Shown piece by piece: positions 35,991-46,410 of a DNA stretch of 64,000 bases. The stretch comes from Sequoia sempervirens (taxonomy: Eukaryota; Streptophyta; Pinopsida; Cupressales; Cupressaceae): the NCBI GenBank assembly GCA_007258455.2, contig VDFB02321327.1:124001-188000 (forward strand), in the 5' to 3' direction. The translations under genes and the position numbers were made by a program. The stretch's first letter is position 1. Each line of letters starts with the position of its first letter. Below the pieces are notes generated by a model that saw nothing but the letters and a program-made list of their open reading frames with translations, searched no databases and was not told the DNA's origin.

Positions 35991-36640
35991 TAATGATAAA
36001 TTAGTGTTTATACAATGTCTAGAAGTTCCTTTTCTAAAAAATATTTAGCCTCTTCATAAGTATTACCATGGACAGTAAAATCGTCCATATACACCTCAAC
36101 ACAATCATTTACAAGATCAACAAAGATGCTCAAAAATTCACTTTGAAAACTGGCAGGGGCATTACATAAACCTAACAGAAAATGGTTATAGGAAAAGGTG
36201 CCCCAAGGACAAGTGAAGGTAGTATTGCCTTGGTCCTCAGGTGCTATACGAATCTGGTTATAGCCATTGAACCCATCCATAAAAGAAAAGAACATTTTAC
36301 CTGCAAGAGTTTCCAACACTTGATCAATAAATGACAAGGGAAAGTGATCCTTTTTAGTAGCTTTATTAAGTGCTCTATAATTGACACAAATTCTCCACTT
36401 ACAAATTTTCTTAGGAACCACAACTAGAGGAGAGACCCACTGACTATCTAAAATGGGATATATAAACCCAACATTTAATAGTTTTTGTAACTCCTCTTTA
36501 ACTATTTCATGCAATACGGGGTTGAGTCGTCATTGTGGTTGCCTAACTAGATGACTACCTTCTTCAATATAAATATGGTGGGTGTAGGTGTTAGGATGAA
36601 TGCCACACATATCTTGGTATTCTCAAGAAAATGCATCTTT
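35991..36640 (-). pseudogene. Gypsy reverse transcriptase, best preserved domain
   Basis: The segment 36514-36008 is open for 168 codons on the minus strand. It contains WVSPLVVVPKK, RICVNYRALNKATKKDHFPL, FSFMDGFNGYNQI (first catalytic Asp), FGLCNAPASFQ-type sequence and the polymerase signature YMDD in VEVYMDDFTVHG. These are hallmark Ty3/Gypsy motifs, Tat/Athila flavour. A short upstream stretch to 36640 carries RRQPQ-like residues before the domain. Confidence 0.88.
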
Positions 36641-37030
36641 ATTAGTTCTAAGCATGTCAATGAGATCTTGGATTTGTTTAGTGGTTAAATGTGGATTAAT
36701 ATTAAGTGTGTGATTTGGAAAAATTTCCATGGCTTTTTATTGTGCAGGTGAATTAATGGCTAGTAGTTGTGAAGTGGATGGTGTATCACTAGAATTTCCA
36801 AAAAATAAAAATGAACTATACAGACAATTATAAGGTAGAAACTTATGCAATGTGACAAAGTTTTGAACAGATCATGAGCTACCTACTAGTGGAAAATTTC
36901 CAAAGGGACAAGGAGTATTTATACTTGAATGAAGAACCATGCTCTCAAAAATTTCATTAGATGCATATTTGTTCTAAAGAAAATTAATAAGAATGTTATC
37001 TTCAATAGGTTCCTAAATCTCTAATGCTTG
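36641..37030 (-). other. Linker between Gypsy protease and reverse transcriptase
   Basis: Decayed minus-strand coding sequence with many stops and no recognisable motif; by position the protease-polymerase linker. Confidence 0.4.
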
Positions 37031-37640
37031 ATCAATTGTTAATATGTGTAATGATTCAGCCAGGTCACTATCTACCCACTTGATCCTCCGTCTCCAACAA
37101 GGGTTGTGCTAGTGGGTATAAAGTCAACTATTTTTTGTGCTCACCATTAGATATGACCATGTTTCCCAACTGAAATTTAATGAATGCATCTGTAACCACT
37201 AACCTAGGTTGTCCAAAATCAAGGGATATCCCCCCAACTTAATCTTTGGCTACAAAACCATAAAGCTGGTTGGGTATTCCCACAAATCAACAGAAAGGAC
37301 TACATCTTCAATCATACCCTCCGGTCTAACCAAAGATCAGTCTACCATTTGAAGAAATGTGGGAGTAGGTCTAATCTCTTCTAGTGACAATCTTTCCTTT
37401 TGTTTCATTTGTCATAGCATTAATTGTAGTGCCCAAATCAACAAGTGTGTTAGGAATGCTAACTTTACGAATAGATACCTTGATAACAAGAATCCCCAAA
37501 TCTGAGTACTTAGGAATGGTTATGTTCCCAAGTATAAGGTCTACCAACTGTCCAATAACTTGGATGGTCTTCAGGTCTTGCTTCTTCTTCTACTTTCGAG
37601 TACATAGATCTCAATCTATTTTTGTATAGACGGGAATGCC
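37031..37640 (-). pseudogene. Gypsy aspartic protease remnant
   Basis: The minus strand encodes SIPNTLVDLGTTINAM near 37430, matching the Tat/Athila protease form LxDLGASxN in which DLG replaces DSG, and later QPRLVVTDAFIKFQLG near 37180. Stops at about 37395 and 37335 disrupt it. Confidence 0.75.
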
Positions 37641-39769
37641 CTCGATAGACCACAAAAAATGAATCTTGATGTTAACATTGCGTAACTCAATGAAAAAATA
37701 AAATTCGGGTTGGGAGACTACCCTTTGTATTGGTTTAGACTAAAATCGGTTGACGAAGGAAGGTTCTTTTACTAGATCTACTTTAGGTTCTTCATTAATT
37801 TTAGTGATGGTGGGCCCCTAAAGAGCCTTCCCTGATCATAATTGAACTCCATCTAATTCTACTATATTTATAAGATAAGTAGGGTAACCTATTTCCTCAT
37901 TATTATACACGGGTTGTGTTGCCTTATTATTGGGATTTTGGTTTGGTTGGGTTGGAATTGGTGTGGGCTTCAACGGCTGTATTGGATTGGCTAGTTGAGT
38001 AGATGATGATGGTGTGGGTTGAAGAAATTGTTGTGGTTGTTGATATGGGTTGATCATGGGAGGAGGTAGAAATTTTTCTTGTGATGGATAAGGCTATTGG
38101 TATGGTGAAGGTTGTGGTAGTTGTGGCCTCCATGCTTGTTGCCATGGTTGTGAAGCATACTAGTATTGTGGCATCCATTTAGGGTATGGTGGAGGTTGTT
38201 CCAACCCCCACACCATCCAGTTTGATTGGAAAAAGAATTAGATTGGCTAGGTCATAGAGCAAGATAGTCATTCTTCATGCTAGGGTGCATTACTAGAGGT
38301 GAAAAAGGTCACCTAAGGGCCATGTAGTAGACAAGTTCCTCAAAATATTCCATATCAGGCACACCTACGGGAAGAGGCCTTAAGGTAGAGCTTTTACTGA
38401 CTTCTTCTATGGATGAAATGTTTGTCCTATTGTAAGAGAAATCCTCACTACTATGTCTCTTACAACAGGTCAAAAAAAACAAAACCAAGGCCTTTTCAAC
38501 TTCCTTTTGCTTCCTATGGGTATATAAAGTGTCTATCTATTTTCCCATATGATTTAACAAATCAGTTTTGAGATCCTCAAGTAAATTACCTATTTCACGC
38601 TTTGTTATACCTATTGCACTACCTAAAGCATAAAGCTTACTTGGATAATTCCTCCCCGATCATTGATACCTCGATTAATTCCTACAAATGTCACAAATAT
38701 TAGCAAAGTATAATTTAGAGACATTACCATTACCTATTAAATTCAATACATCCACAATATCATCTCTTATTCCCCTAAGAAATAACATTTTGATAATATA
38801 TGGATTTAGCTTTGGTTGTCATGATCATTGTAGGCTAAACATGAACTATTCAAGGTAATCTTCCATAGGCTCATCCTCTTTCTATGTCATGTGGAAGATC
38901 TCGTCCCAAATTTCTCTTTTTTTACAATATTCTTGGTATATTTTCAAGAATAATTCCTTCATGACCTCCCATGTTTTGATATTCCTAATGCTCATGAACC
39001 AGCGTAAGGATGCATCCTTCAATGTGGCTAGGAATAACTTGAGCTTTTATGCATTGATTTGATAGTCATAACTATGCCATAACACATCAAACTCAAATAA
39101 AAACATGTTAGGATCCTCAACAGAAAGACCACAAAAAATTGGCAAAGCATAGTGGGGAATATTTTTTATAGGAGAATTCTCTTCAAGATGCACAATGGGG
39201 AATTAAAAATTGATCAGGTTTTTGTGGGATAATGCTCTCACATTATTATTATTGTTGTTGTTGAGATCAGCCATGACATCTAATTCCCAAGGGGTAAAGT
39301 AAGTTCTAAATGGCTTTTGAGTTTCTGAAAGTGGACCAGCCCTAGACCTGTAAGACTCTTGAAATAAATTTACAACCCTTTTTTGTAATTCCTCAAAAGA
39401 CTTTGGACGAATACCAGAAGAGGTCTCAATAATGGTAGACTCAATAGAACACTTTTCAATATCTAGCTCAGGTAACTCTTTCTTAGGTGATGGATGTACA
39501 ACCAATGGTTTGACTAATTCTGACTCAAATGAAGTGTGCACAACTAAAGGTTGTAATTTTTTTTTCAATTTCTCTCACATTGAAATACTTCCTTCAATAG
39601 ATGGCTTTGACTTGTTTATCAATTCTTCGAGCTGTGAACCCTCAATGGATGGTCTTGATTTGTTTTTATGTTTTTCAAGTTGTGAACTACTTCCCTTTTC
39701 TTTTCTAATAAATCTCCCTCTACTATCCCTACTTCGATTCATGCACCTAAATGACTTATAATAGCACAA
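37641..39769 (-). pseudogene. Gypsy gag polyprotein
   Basis: The minus-strand frame starts near 39769. The N-terminus contains two copies of a K(S/P)xPSIEGS motif, an Asn run encoded by 39241-39262 and the segment RTYFTPWELDVMADL. The core gag domain follows at about 38800-39150 (LKDASLRWF, EELFLKIYQEYC). The C-terminal part (37.8-38.2 kb) is rich in Pro, Gln, Asn and His. More than ten stops are present. Gag builds the particle in which reverse transcription takes place. Confidence 0.78.
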
Positions 39770-39871
39770 ATCAGGAGTATTAACCTTAACAAGGTTGACA
39801 ATTGTGTAGGATTTCCTCTTGAAATACTGGTCTTAACTCAACTCACTATGGTTTCAGGCCTTTAATACCTT

Positions 39872-39889
39872 TCCTTAGCAACAACACCA
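39872..39889 (-). other. Primer binding site, tRNA-Asp type with decayed bases
   Basis: The minus strand reads TGGTGTTGTTGCTAAGGA, adjacent to the 5' LTR start at 39894. Against the Athila/Tat consensus TGGCGCCGTTGCCGGGGA as I recall it, all six differences are C-to-T or G-to-A transitions. Confidence 0.7.
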
Positions 39890-39893
39890 AAAG

Positions 39894-41119
39894 TGTAGGG
39901 AAAAACTATGGACTCCGAATGGGGTAAACTTTTATCTTCTAAATTATTGTTGGATTCAGTTAATATGATTTTTCCCTCAGTTATTCCTATGTGTGTCAAT
40001 ATGGTAAATTTAAATTGATGAAAGGTATTGGGGCTATTTTCCTAAGGGCTGAAGACAATAAGTTGAAAAAATGTGAGATGCATTCTATGAGAAAATGAAT
40101 ATTCAATTTTTCACACTTACTAGAAATGATTCTAACTTTTACTCTTAAACAATTTATGATCTAATAGGAAGTGTTCTTTAAATCAAGTGACATGATCACC
40201 ATTAAGCACAAGACACTAATTAAATACTCTTAGTCTCAATTACATATAAAATTATTTCTAAAATTACAATGGTTTCAAATGATAATTTTTTGATGACATG
40301 AGCTATTAGCTAAGTGATAGGAGTTGTGGCATTGGTGACAAGACCTATGTAGAAAAGACTATATTTTATAGAAAACAAAATTGCAACCTGATTAGTTAAC
40401 GAACATAAAGTAACATTTCATTCACATGGGATAATATGGTATTCAAATTTAAGACTAAGAGAAATTTCCATATAATTTGAATAAGTAAATGCACACACAT
40501 AAAAGTAACTTAATCAAAATACATATACTCACAAACAAATCAATTAAAATGTAAATTCAATTGGTTGACTAAAGAGGGGGACCTGCTTCCCTGTTAGTCG
40601 AATGAGAGAATTAATCATAGGTTCACATGAGCTTTCAGAATAATTTCTTCTTTTGATTAGAATGATAATAACAATAGTAGTAATAATAGATGTCCTTCAT
40701 ATGAAAGAACATATATAGCCTCATTCATAAAAAACCAACTATTATGAAGGCCCAAATACAGTCAAAATAACTTGATTAAGAAAAGGATGAAGTGGTCTAT
40801 GGTCATCCTTTTCTGAAAACGGTTTTAAACAAAATTACATAAAATACATAAACACTATAAGCTTTATAACAACTCCTCATAACTGATCCTTGTCCTCTTC
40901 TTGGTGGTTACCATCTGCATACTCGAGATCACTAGAATTCTATATTACACACAAAACCATCAGCATTAGCATTAAATAATCGACAATTCTCAAAGATATA
41001 CATCCCTTAATTATATCAATTTATACAATCTTATCAATTTATCATGGAAACTTTAGGGAAACTTATGAGAATATAGGCTGAAATTACACAAAAAAACATG
41101 ACACATATGTAACCCAACA
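39894..41119 (-). repeat. 5' LTR (right) of the Gypsy element
   Basis: It is 1226 bp long, starts TGTAGGGAAAAACTATGG and ends GTAACCCAACA. It matches the split left LTR over its full length with many substitutions, so the element is fairly old. It provides the uninterrupted target of the 7.1-kb insertion (ggctattttcctaagg near 40035). Confidence 0.9.
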
Positions 41120-41124
41120 AATTT

Positions 41125-41399
41125 CACTAATTCAGTATGTGAAAGACTACTCAAAATAACAAACCTTGCCTTGCCATCTATTTCATAGGCCTTGATTTCA
41201 TCACTTGTGCTCAGTCCATTTGTGGGTATTTTATATACAATCTTCATTACCTTAGTGACATCAAATCCAAGGTAAATCAAATAGCCTTCCATCTTCACTT
41301 TCTAGAATGCATAGTCTATTCCTTCAAACATAGGGATCTCCTTCTTACTTTCCATCCCAAATCTACCTCAAGCAGTTAAGCTTTTCTTCAAATAGCCTT
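41125..41399 (-). pseudogene. Copia A gag N-terminus
   Basis: The minus strand shows KKEIPMFEGIDYAFWKVKME and GYLIYLGFDVTKVMK, the N-terminal Copia gag segment (family FDGxNYxxWKxRM), open from 41298 to the insertion edge at 41125. The original start codon region near 41360 has a stop. Confidence 0.8.
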
Positions 41400-41411
41400 T
41401 CTATGATACCA
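41400..41411 (-). other. Copia A primer binding site
   Basis: The minus strand reads TGGTATCATAGA, a decayed form of the initiator-Met tRNA complement TGGTATCAGAGC, two bases from the LTR start at 41414. Confidence 0.8.
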
Positions 41412-41413
41412 AT

Positions 41414-42948
41414 TATTGAATGAAAAAGATAATTGAGAGGAGGAGGGTGAATCAATTGTATCAAATTAAAACATCAAAACCCTCAACAATAATCAGATCC
41501 ACATGCATTCATTAAACCCTTAATATGTTATTATTTTTGAACATTGAAAGAAGATAAAAAAAATTAAAACAACCAACACCATACACAAGAGAATAATATA
41601 TTTATGTGGAAAACCCTAACCATGGTAAGGATTGGCTCATAATATAAGTAATTGCAAAATTGGTGTAAGGAGGCTCACTTCCAAAATAGGACACACTTTC
41701 CAGAAATGCTCACAACCTAGGCTCACTACCAAAAGAGAAAGAAGAAAGAAGATATAATGTTACATTGAGAACATGATCTCAATGTAACTGAGACTCCACC
41801 ACAATATCTTCAACAAAACTTGTAGTCTTCAAGAGATCAAGATACCTCATCTCTTTGCATTCAACAATCTTGCATTATATCTTGCACTGTATTTTAGACT
41901 TCTGCACTTAATTTCACATCACAACACTCAAATCTATTCCACACTCCATCTTTCATTAATTCACCTTGCATTTTTATCATCCATAACTTGAAAAACATCT
42001 TCAAGTCGTCTACACTCACCTTACACTTTACAAATTCAAAATAGGTCGACACTAAGCATTCCCACAGTGGATAGGATTAAATGTTGACCAATGCAAAACT
42101 TAACTAGGACCCAAATTAACTCTCACACACCACACTACAATTTAATTAATGCTTAAACATCTTTGAATGTAGTCTAAACACCAAGTTGGTCATTACTCAT
42201 GCAAACACCTTTAAAATTTGAATTACATGCTTCCTCAAATCCAAATATGACTTGTGAACCACACACCATGCTTCATCACTATCTAGAATATTCTTGTACC
42301 ATCCTAAAATCCATCAAAATCCTTTGCAACATTTTTCACCTCCAAAATGTACACAACTTCTACATTCTGACTACACTGCCAAACACTGCAATTCTAAAAT
42401 CCATCTTCTAGAGCACCAAACCACAAATAATCTTGACAAAGGAAAGAGATAAAAACCATCAAAATACCTTGAGAATCATATGATCTGAAGAGCAATTGTG
42501 GAGAAATGTGGAGAAAAAATTTCTCTTAGAAACCTCTGTAAGAAACACTGACACATTGGTTCACACATTGGTGAACATAACTTCCTCTAACCATCAATCC
42601 AGAAGAAAAAATTTTGGATATAGAAACTTTGAAAACCTCTATCCAACATATCCAAAACACACAGGAAAATATTCAACCTTGAAGAAATGCAAAACAAAAC
42701 CAGAACACCTCTACAAACCAAAAAACCTTATTTTATCAATTTTCTCAGTATCCTTGACATCTTTATCACTACCACAATCATGAACAAAAGCTTATCAAGG
42801 TAACACCAGAGATTGACACCAATAACTTAACTGATGATAACATAATGCAACTAATCATAGAAATAACCTCCCTTAACCACTGCACAACTATCACCAATGA
42901 CAACACAATATTGTTGACATCAATAGCAACACCTTCATGCTTGCAACA
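41414..42948 (-). repeat. Copia A 5' LTR (right)
   Basis: It begins TATTGAATGAAAAAG (the terminal TG is mutated to TA) and ends CTTGCAACA before the aggat duplication. It aligns with 7399-8909 throughout. Confidence 0.9.
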
Positions 42949-42953
42949 AGGAT

Positions 42954-43245
42954 GTGGTACTAAAGGTTTGATTCCTTTATGCTAATTTTAGGATTTTTAA
43001 GATCCAAAGATCATTTCATCTATTATATTTGAATAGTAATAATATATTTATTATTACATATATATTAATGATATATTTTTTGGTAATAGTAAGGATGTGA
43101 TTTGTGATATCAAGTCTCAACATTTAATATATTTGTAAATTAAGGAATAAAGTATACTAGATATATTTTGGGTATGAAGCTCATAATAAGTAGAGAAAAC
43201 ATCAATCTTTTGTAAGGATACATAAATTATTTAAACTTATTGTTG
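42954..43245 (+). pseudogene. Ancient plus-strand Copia reverse transcriptase, continuation
   Basis: The plus strand resumes with MWYxRFDSFML and GFLRSKDHF directly after the Copia A duplication, matching the family segment RQWYxRFDxFMxxxGFxRSxxDxC. VSKDVICDIKSQ-like residues follow, the region after the YVDD motif, which itself is degraded. It ends at a poly-T start of another insertion near 43246. Confidence 0.65.
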
Positions 43246-43944
43246 GAGTACTTTTTTTAGACAAAAGGCATAAAGCCTATATGTTATATTAATAAGAGGA
43301 AATAGTTACATAGAAGCCAAAAAATAATAGATTTTAAAACTAGTTGGAAGTTTACATATATTTCTTTTACTTCACCCCAACAGCCATCCAAAAAGCTTAC
43401 ATCAAGAATAAAAAAATTTCAGACCTTAGAAGGCATAATAGATGATTGAGAAAGTAAAATATTGGAGATTCCAAACTACTGAGTTGTAGGTTTTAGCCCT
43501 CCTTGCGAGAGTATTGAGCTGAATTTTCCCCTAGTTCCTCCTAAACAATAGCAAATACTAGATTACCTAGAGTGGCCTATGACTGCACTATAGTATTAAT
43601 GTCTAGCAAGTGCTAAGGATTTCTATTTTCCCTAGGAGGTGACAATAGAAGCCTCAGCTGAAGGCCTTGTGGACACTCATGCAATACCAGGATCGACACT
43701 ACATTATACGTATTCTTAAAGTTATTAACTGCTTCCCCTCCAATCTCAAAGTGGTACCTATTGAGAGGTCTATATAGGTAGCTTGATGAATCAATCTAGA
43801 AAACATTTTTATTGCCTCATAAATTTCAACATACCTTTGCAAAGAATTGGAGTTATTCAACATGATAAATTGTAAAGAATTGTGTGTTCCTATCTTGATA
43901 GAAACCAAATTATTTGTATAACAATGTATGAATTAACCTAGTGA
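43246..43944 (-). mobile_element. Possible LINE-like 3' end insertion
   Basis: A run of seven T (43254-43260) followed by agacaaaaggcataaagcc reads on the minus strand as GGCTTTATGCCTTTTGTCT plus poly(A), resembling plant LINE tails. The 0.7-kb block separates two parts of the ancient Copia. A minus-strand frame at 43699-43908 (69 codons) is not recognised. No target duplication was identified, so both limits are approximate. Confidence 0.4.
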
Positions 43945-44462
43945 GATGGAGATATGGCTAGAGAACCTTGTGGTATTATCAATGAGAATTTTATATATAA
44001 TATGGTCAATAATATATCACGTATTTCCTAAATAATTAAAGTTCATTAACTATTTCATCACTAATCCTAGATGAGTTCATTGTGATGTAGTTAAGTTCAA
44101 TCTTCATGAGGTACCTTTGAGCAGTCTATTTTTTTATCATATTTATTTTAAAATAAACACTTAATAGATATTGATTGACTTGTGGACTCAAATGAGGAAA
44201 GTGATATTGATAGTAGGGATCCAACAACAATTATATTTTTACTTTATTTGGTGGTGATATCAATTATATGAGAAAGTGATAGTTATGGTATTTTTTCTAC
44301 TATAGAGGCCAAGTAATTGATAACTACTCATGCTTATAATAAATCCTTGTAGATTGATATATTGTGTGAATATATGGTGCTGAGTTAGGGAGATATTGTG
44401 ATTTTGTGTCATACATAGAGTGCCATATGGTCAAAAAAATTGTGAAATGATAGAGGATAGAT
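43945..44462 (+). pseudogene. Ancient plus-strand Copia connection region and RNase H
   Basis: A degraded plus-strand frame retains VHCDVVKFNLHE (family VHWxAVKWILRYL), VDSNEESDIDSRDPTT (family VDADxAGDxDxRKSTTG) and FSTIEAK (family LSTTEAEY) in order between 44080 and 44320. It completes the outer Copia that Copia A interrupted. Confidence 0.65.
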
Positions 44463-44785
44463 GATGAGAGGGTGATGTTGAATAAATTTGACTCTTTATA
44501 GGATATTATAGATGCATTGATGAGTCCAATGAGCATATAAAATTTTAGATGTTATGAATGAATTGGATTCTCAACCTATATAAATTAGTTAAGATTTTTT
44601 GTATTATTTTTCTTTTGTAAAGAATTCAAAAAGTGGAAGAATCTTAAAAAAAATGTGTCTCAATCTTGCATCCTAATTTTTAGAATACAAAAGTATAACT
44701 TTTAGGACATATATTTTTCCTTGAAAATATTTTTGGATAATCTAGCATCTTTCTCTACATGCTTATGGACCTCTTCATATTTTTT
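44463..44785. other. AT-rich non-coding stretch, probably 3' region of the ancient Copia
   Basis: No frame or motif was recognised. By position it would be the 3' untranslated region or LTR of the plus-strand Copia into which Copia B inserted. Confidence 0.35.
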
Positions 44786-46066
44786 TGTTGGAAAAACAAG
44801 GATAGACAACTGAGAGGGGGGGGGGGGTCAATCAGTTGTCACAAAATATTTAAACTTTTCAAACTTAACTTTACTTAATCTTAGATCTGGTGAATTAACA
44901 ATAAACCATAGACAATCAGCACATCAAAAACACATAGAACACCAAGATTTTTACGTGGAAACCCTATTAGGGTAAAAACCATGATGGATGTCAGTCCACA
45001 ATATTATACCCTGTTAAAATTATAATGAAGAATAATGGTAATGCACATGCATTCAGGCACATTGCCTAGAGCTCACTACTCAAATATAAGAGGGCTCACT
45101 ACCCAAAGAAAACACACTATCTTATAGCAATTCAAATTAGATCCGTAGGGTATGAACTGAGAAAATAGCTTCTACAAAAGCCTGCTTACAATTTTGGCTA
45201 AGCACAGAAACACTCCTTCACATTTCGCTCAAACTTCTTCACACTCTGCTCTGCAATCAAATGATTAGATCACTATTCACACACTTGCTCTTCCTTTGGA
45301 ACTTCTTTACTTCTATGAACACTTCACTTTGCTCAAAAAATCACTCTTATATATCCACAACATGGATTTACATCAACAACTTCGTCGACTAAAATAAAGT
45401 ATGAAATATAAAACATATACACAATGTCGGCCCAAATTTACAAGTAAATTTTCAATGCGAATCGAACACCGTCTGCCATAATATAATGAAGACTTAAAAA
45501 AATATCCTTGAGTGCAAAAAAAAATCAAATTTTAATCTCCAAGGATCCACAACATGCTACAACCACCATCTCGGCCAAGAACATAAAAAACCGAACACAC
45601 AAGAGAAAAATCACTGACCACGAGCACACCAATCAACACGGGTTTGAAAAAAAGATAGAGAATGATCTAGAAAAATCCACAAGCACCAAGAATCATCAGG
45701 GAAGCGTCCACAACAACTAAAATTACTAGAATCACATCAAATTCAATTAGGAGCACTAACTAAAGCCACATAAAAACTGTCAAAACACAACTCTTCATAA
45801 CATGATTAAATCTTCACGTGGACCTCTAAAAATTTTGGTGGATAAACTAGATACACTCAACAATAAAAACTTTAGTACACACAAATTGATCATCAATGTA
45901 CTGATCAAGACACCTTCATGACCTTCACTATTCCACTGTAACCTATAACTCTTTCTTTAACAATTTTCTCAATACCCTCGACATATACAACCTACAATAC
46001 ATCAATGCTAATAGTGTTGACATCAATGACAACCACATATCAGAAACACAACCAAAGCATCCAACA
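44786..46066 (-). repeat. Copia B 3' LTR (left)
   Basis: It begins TGTTGGAAAAACAAGG and ends GCATCCAACA. It contains a run of about 14 G near 44815-44827 and a hairpin-forming accctattagggt near 44964. It aligns with 56579-57855 with scattered transitions. Confidence 0.9.
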
Positions 46067-46253
46067 ATCTCCACCTTTGGCATTTATGGCAACACATGAT
46101 GTGAAAAAACACCATCAATGCAACTCTCAATTAGCACTTACTCCCCCTTAGATTTTGACTCTTCTCCTCAACTTGTTCTACATGATCTTCTCCCCACAAG
46201 GCTCTTCTTGATAGATAATTCACAATTCTTCACATGAATCTTCTCCCCCTTTA
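46067..46253 (-). other. Copia B polypurine tracts
   Basis: Minus-strand tracts occur at 46067-46079 (CCAAAGGTGGAGAT, next to the LTR), 46140-46150 and 46241-46253, the same arrangement as in Copia A. Confidence 0.65.
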
Positions 46254-46410
46254 AAATCAATGGAAAAGATAAGAATTATCTTTCCACATACAAGCTCTGA
46301 ACCACATATCTGCACATCTGACTACTCCTCCTAAGTAGTAGCCACATAAACATCAATTTGGATCATAATATAGCTATGAAACACATGGATTGATGCAAGT
46401 AAATGCATCT

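Larger units (their letters stand above)
22377..41119 (-). mobile_element. Tat/Athila-like Ty3/Gypsy element with a third ORF
   Basis: The element has TG...CA ends and the exact 5-bp duplication aattt (22372-22376 and 41120-41124). The 5' LTR is 39894-41119. The 3' LTR is split into 22377-22522 and 29607-30687 by a later 7.1-kb insertion. The primer binding site resembles the tRNA-Asp type used by Tat/Athila elements. The minus-strand order is gag, protease (DLG type), reverse transcriptase, RNase H, integrase and then a further ORF before the polypurine tract. About 11.7 kb remains after the nested insertion is subtracted. All frames have many stops. Confidence 0.88.
7399..42948 (-). mobile_element. 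Copia A: Sirevirus-like Ty1/Copia element, expanded by nested insertions
   Basis: The element has LTRs at 7399-8909 and 41414-42948, a primer binding site beside the right LTR, polypurine tracts beside the left LTR and an exact 5-bp target duplication (aggat at 7394-7398 and 42949-42953). Orientation is minus. Subtracting three nested insertions (9685-12916, 13890-19895, 22377-41119) and their duplications leaves about 7.55 kb, normal for a Copia element. Gag, protease, integrase, reverse transcriptase and RNase H remnants lie in the order expected for Copia. Multiple polypurine tracts suggest the Sirevirus (SIRE/Maximus) lineage. It inserted into the plus-strand Copia whose reverse transcriptase ends at 7398. 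Confidence 0.9.
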
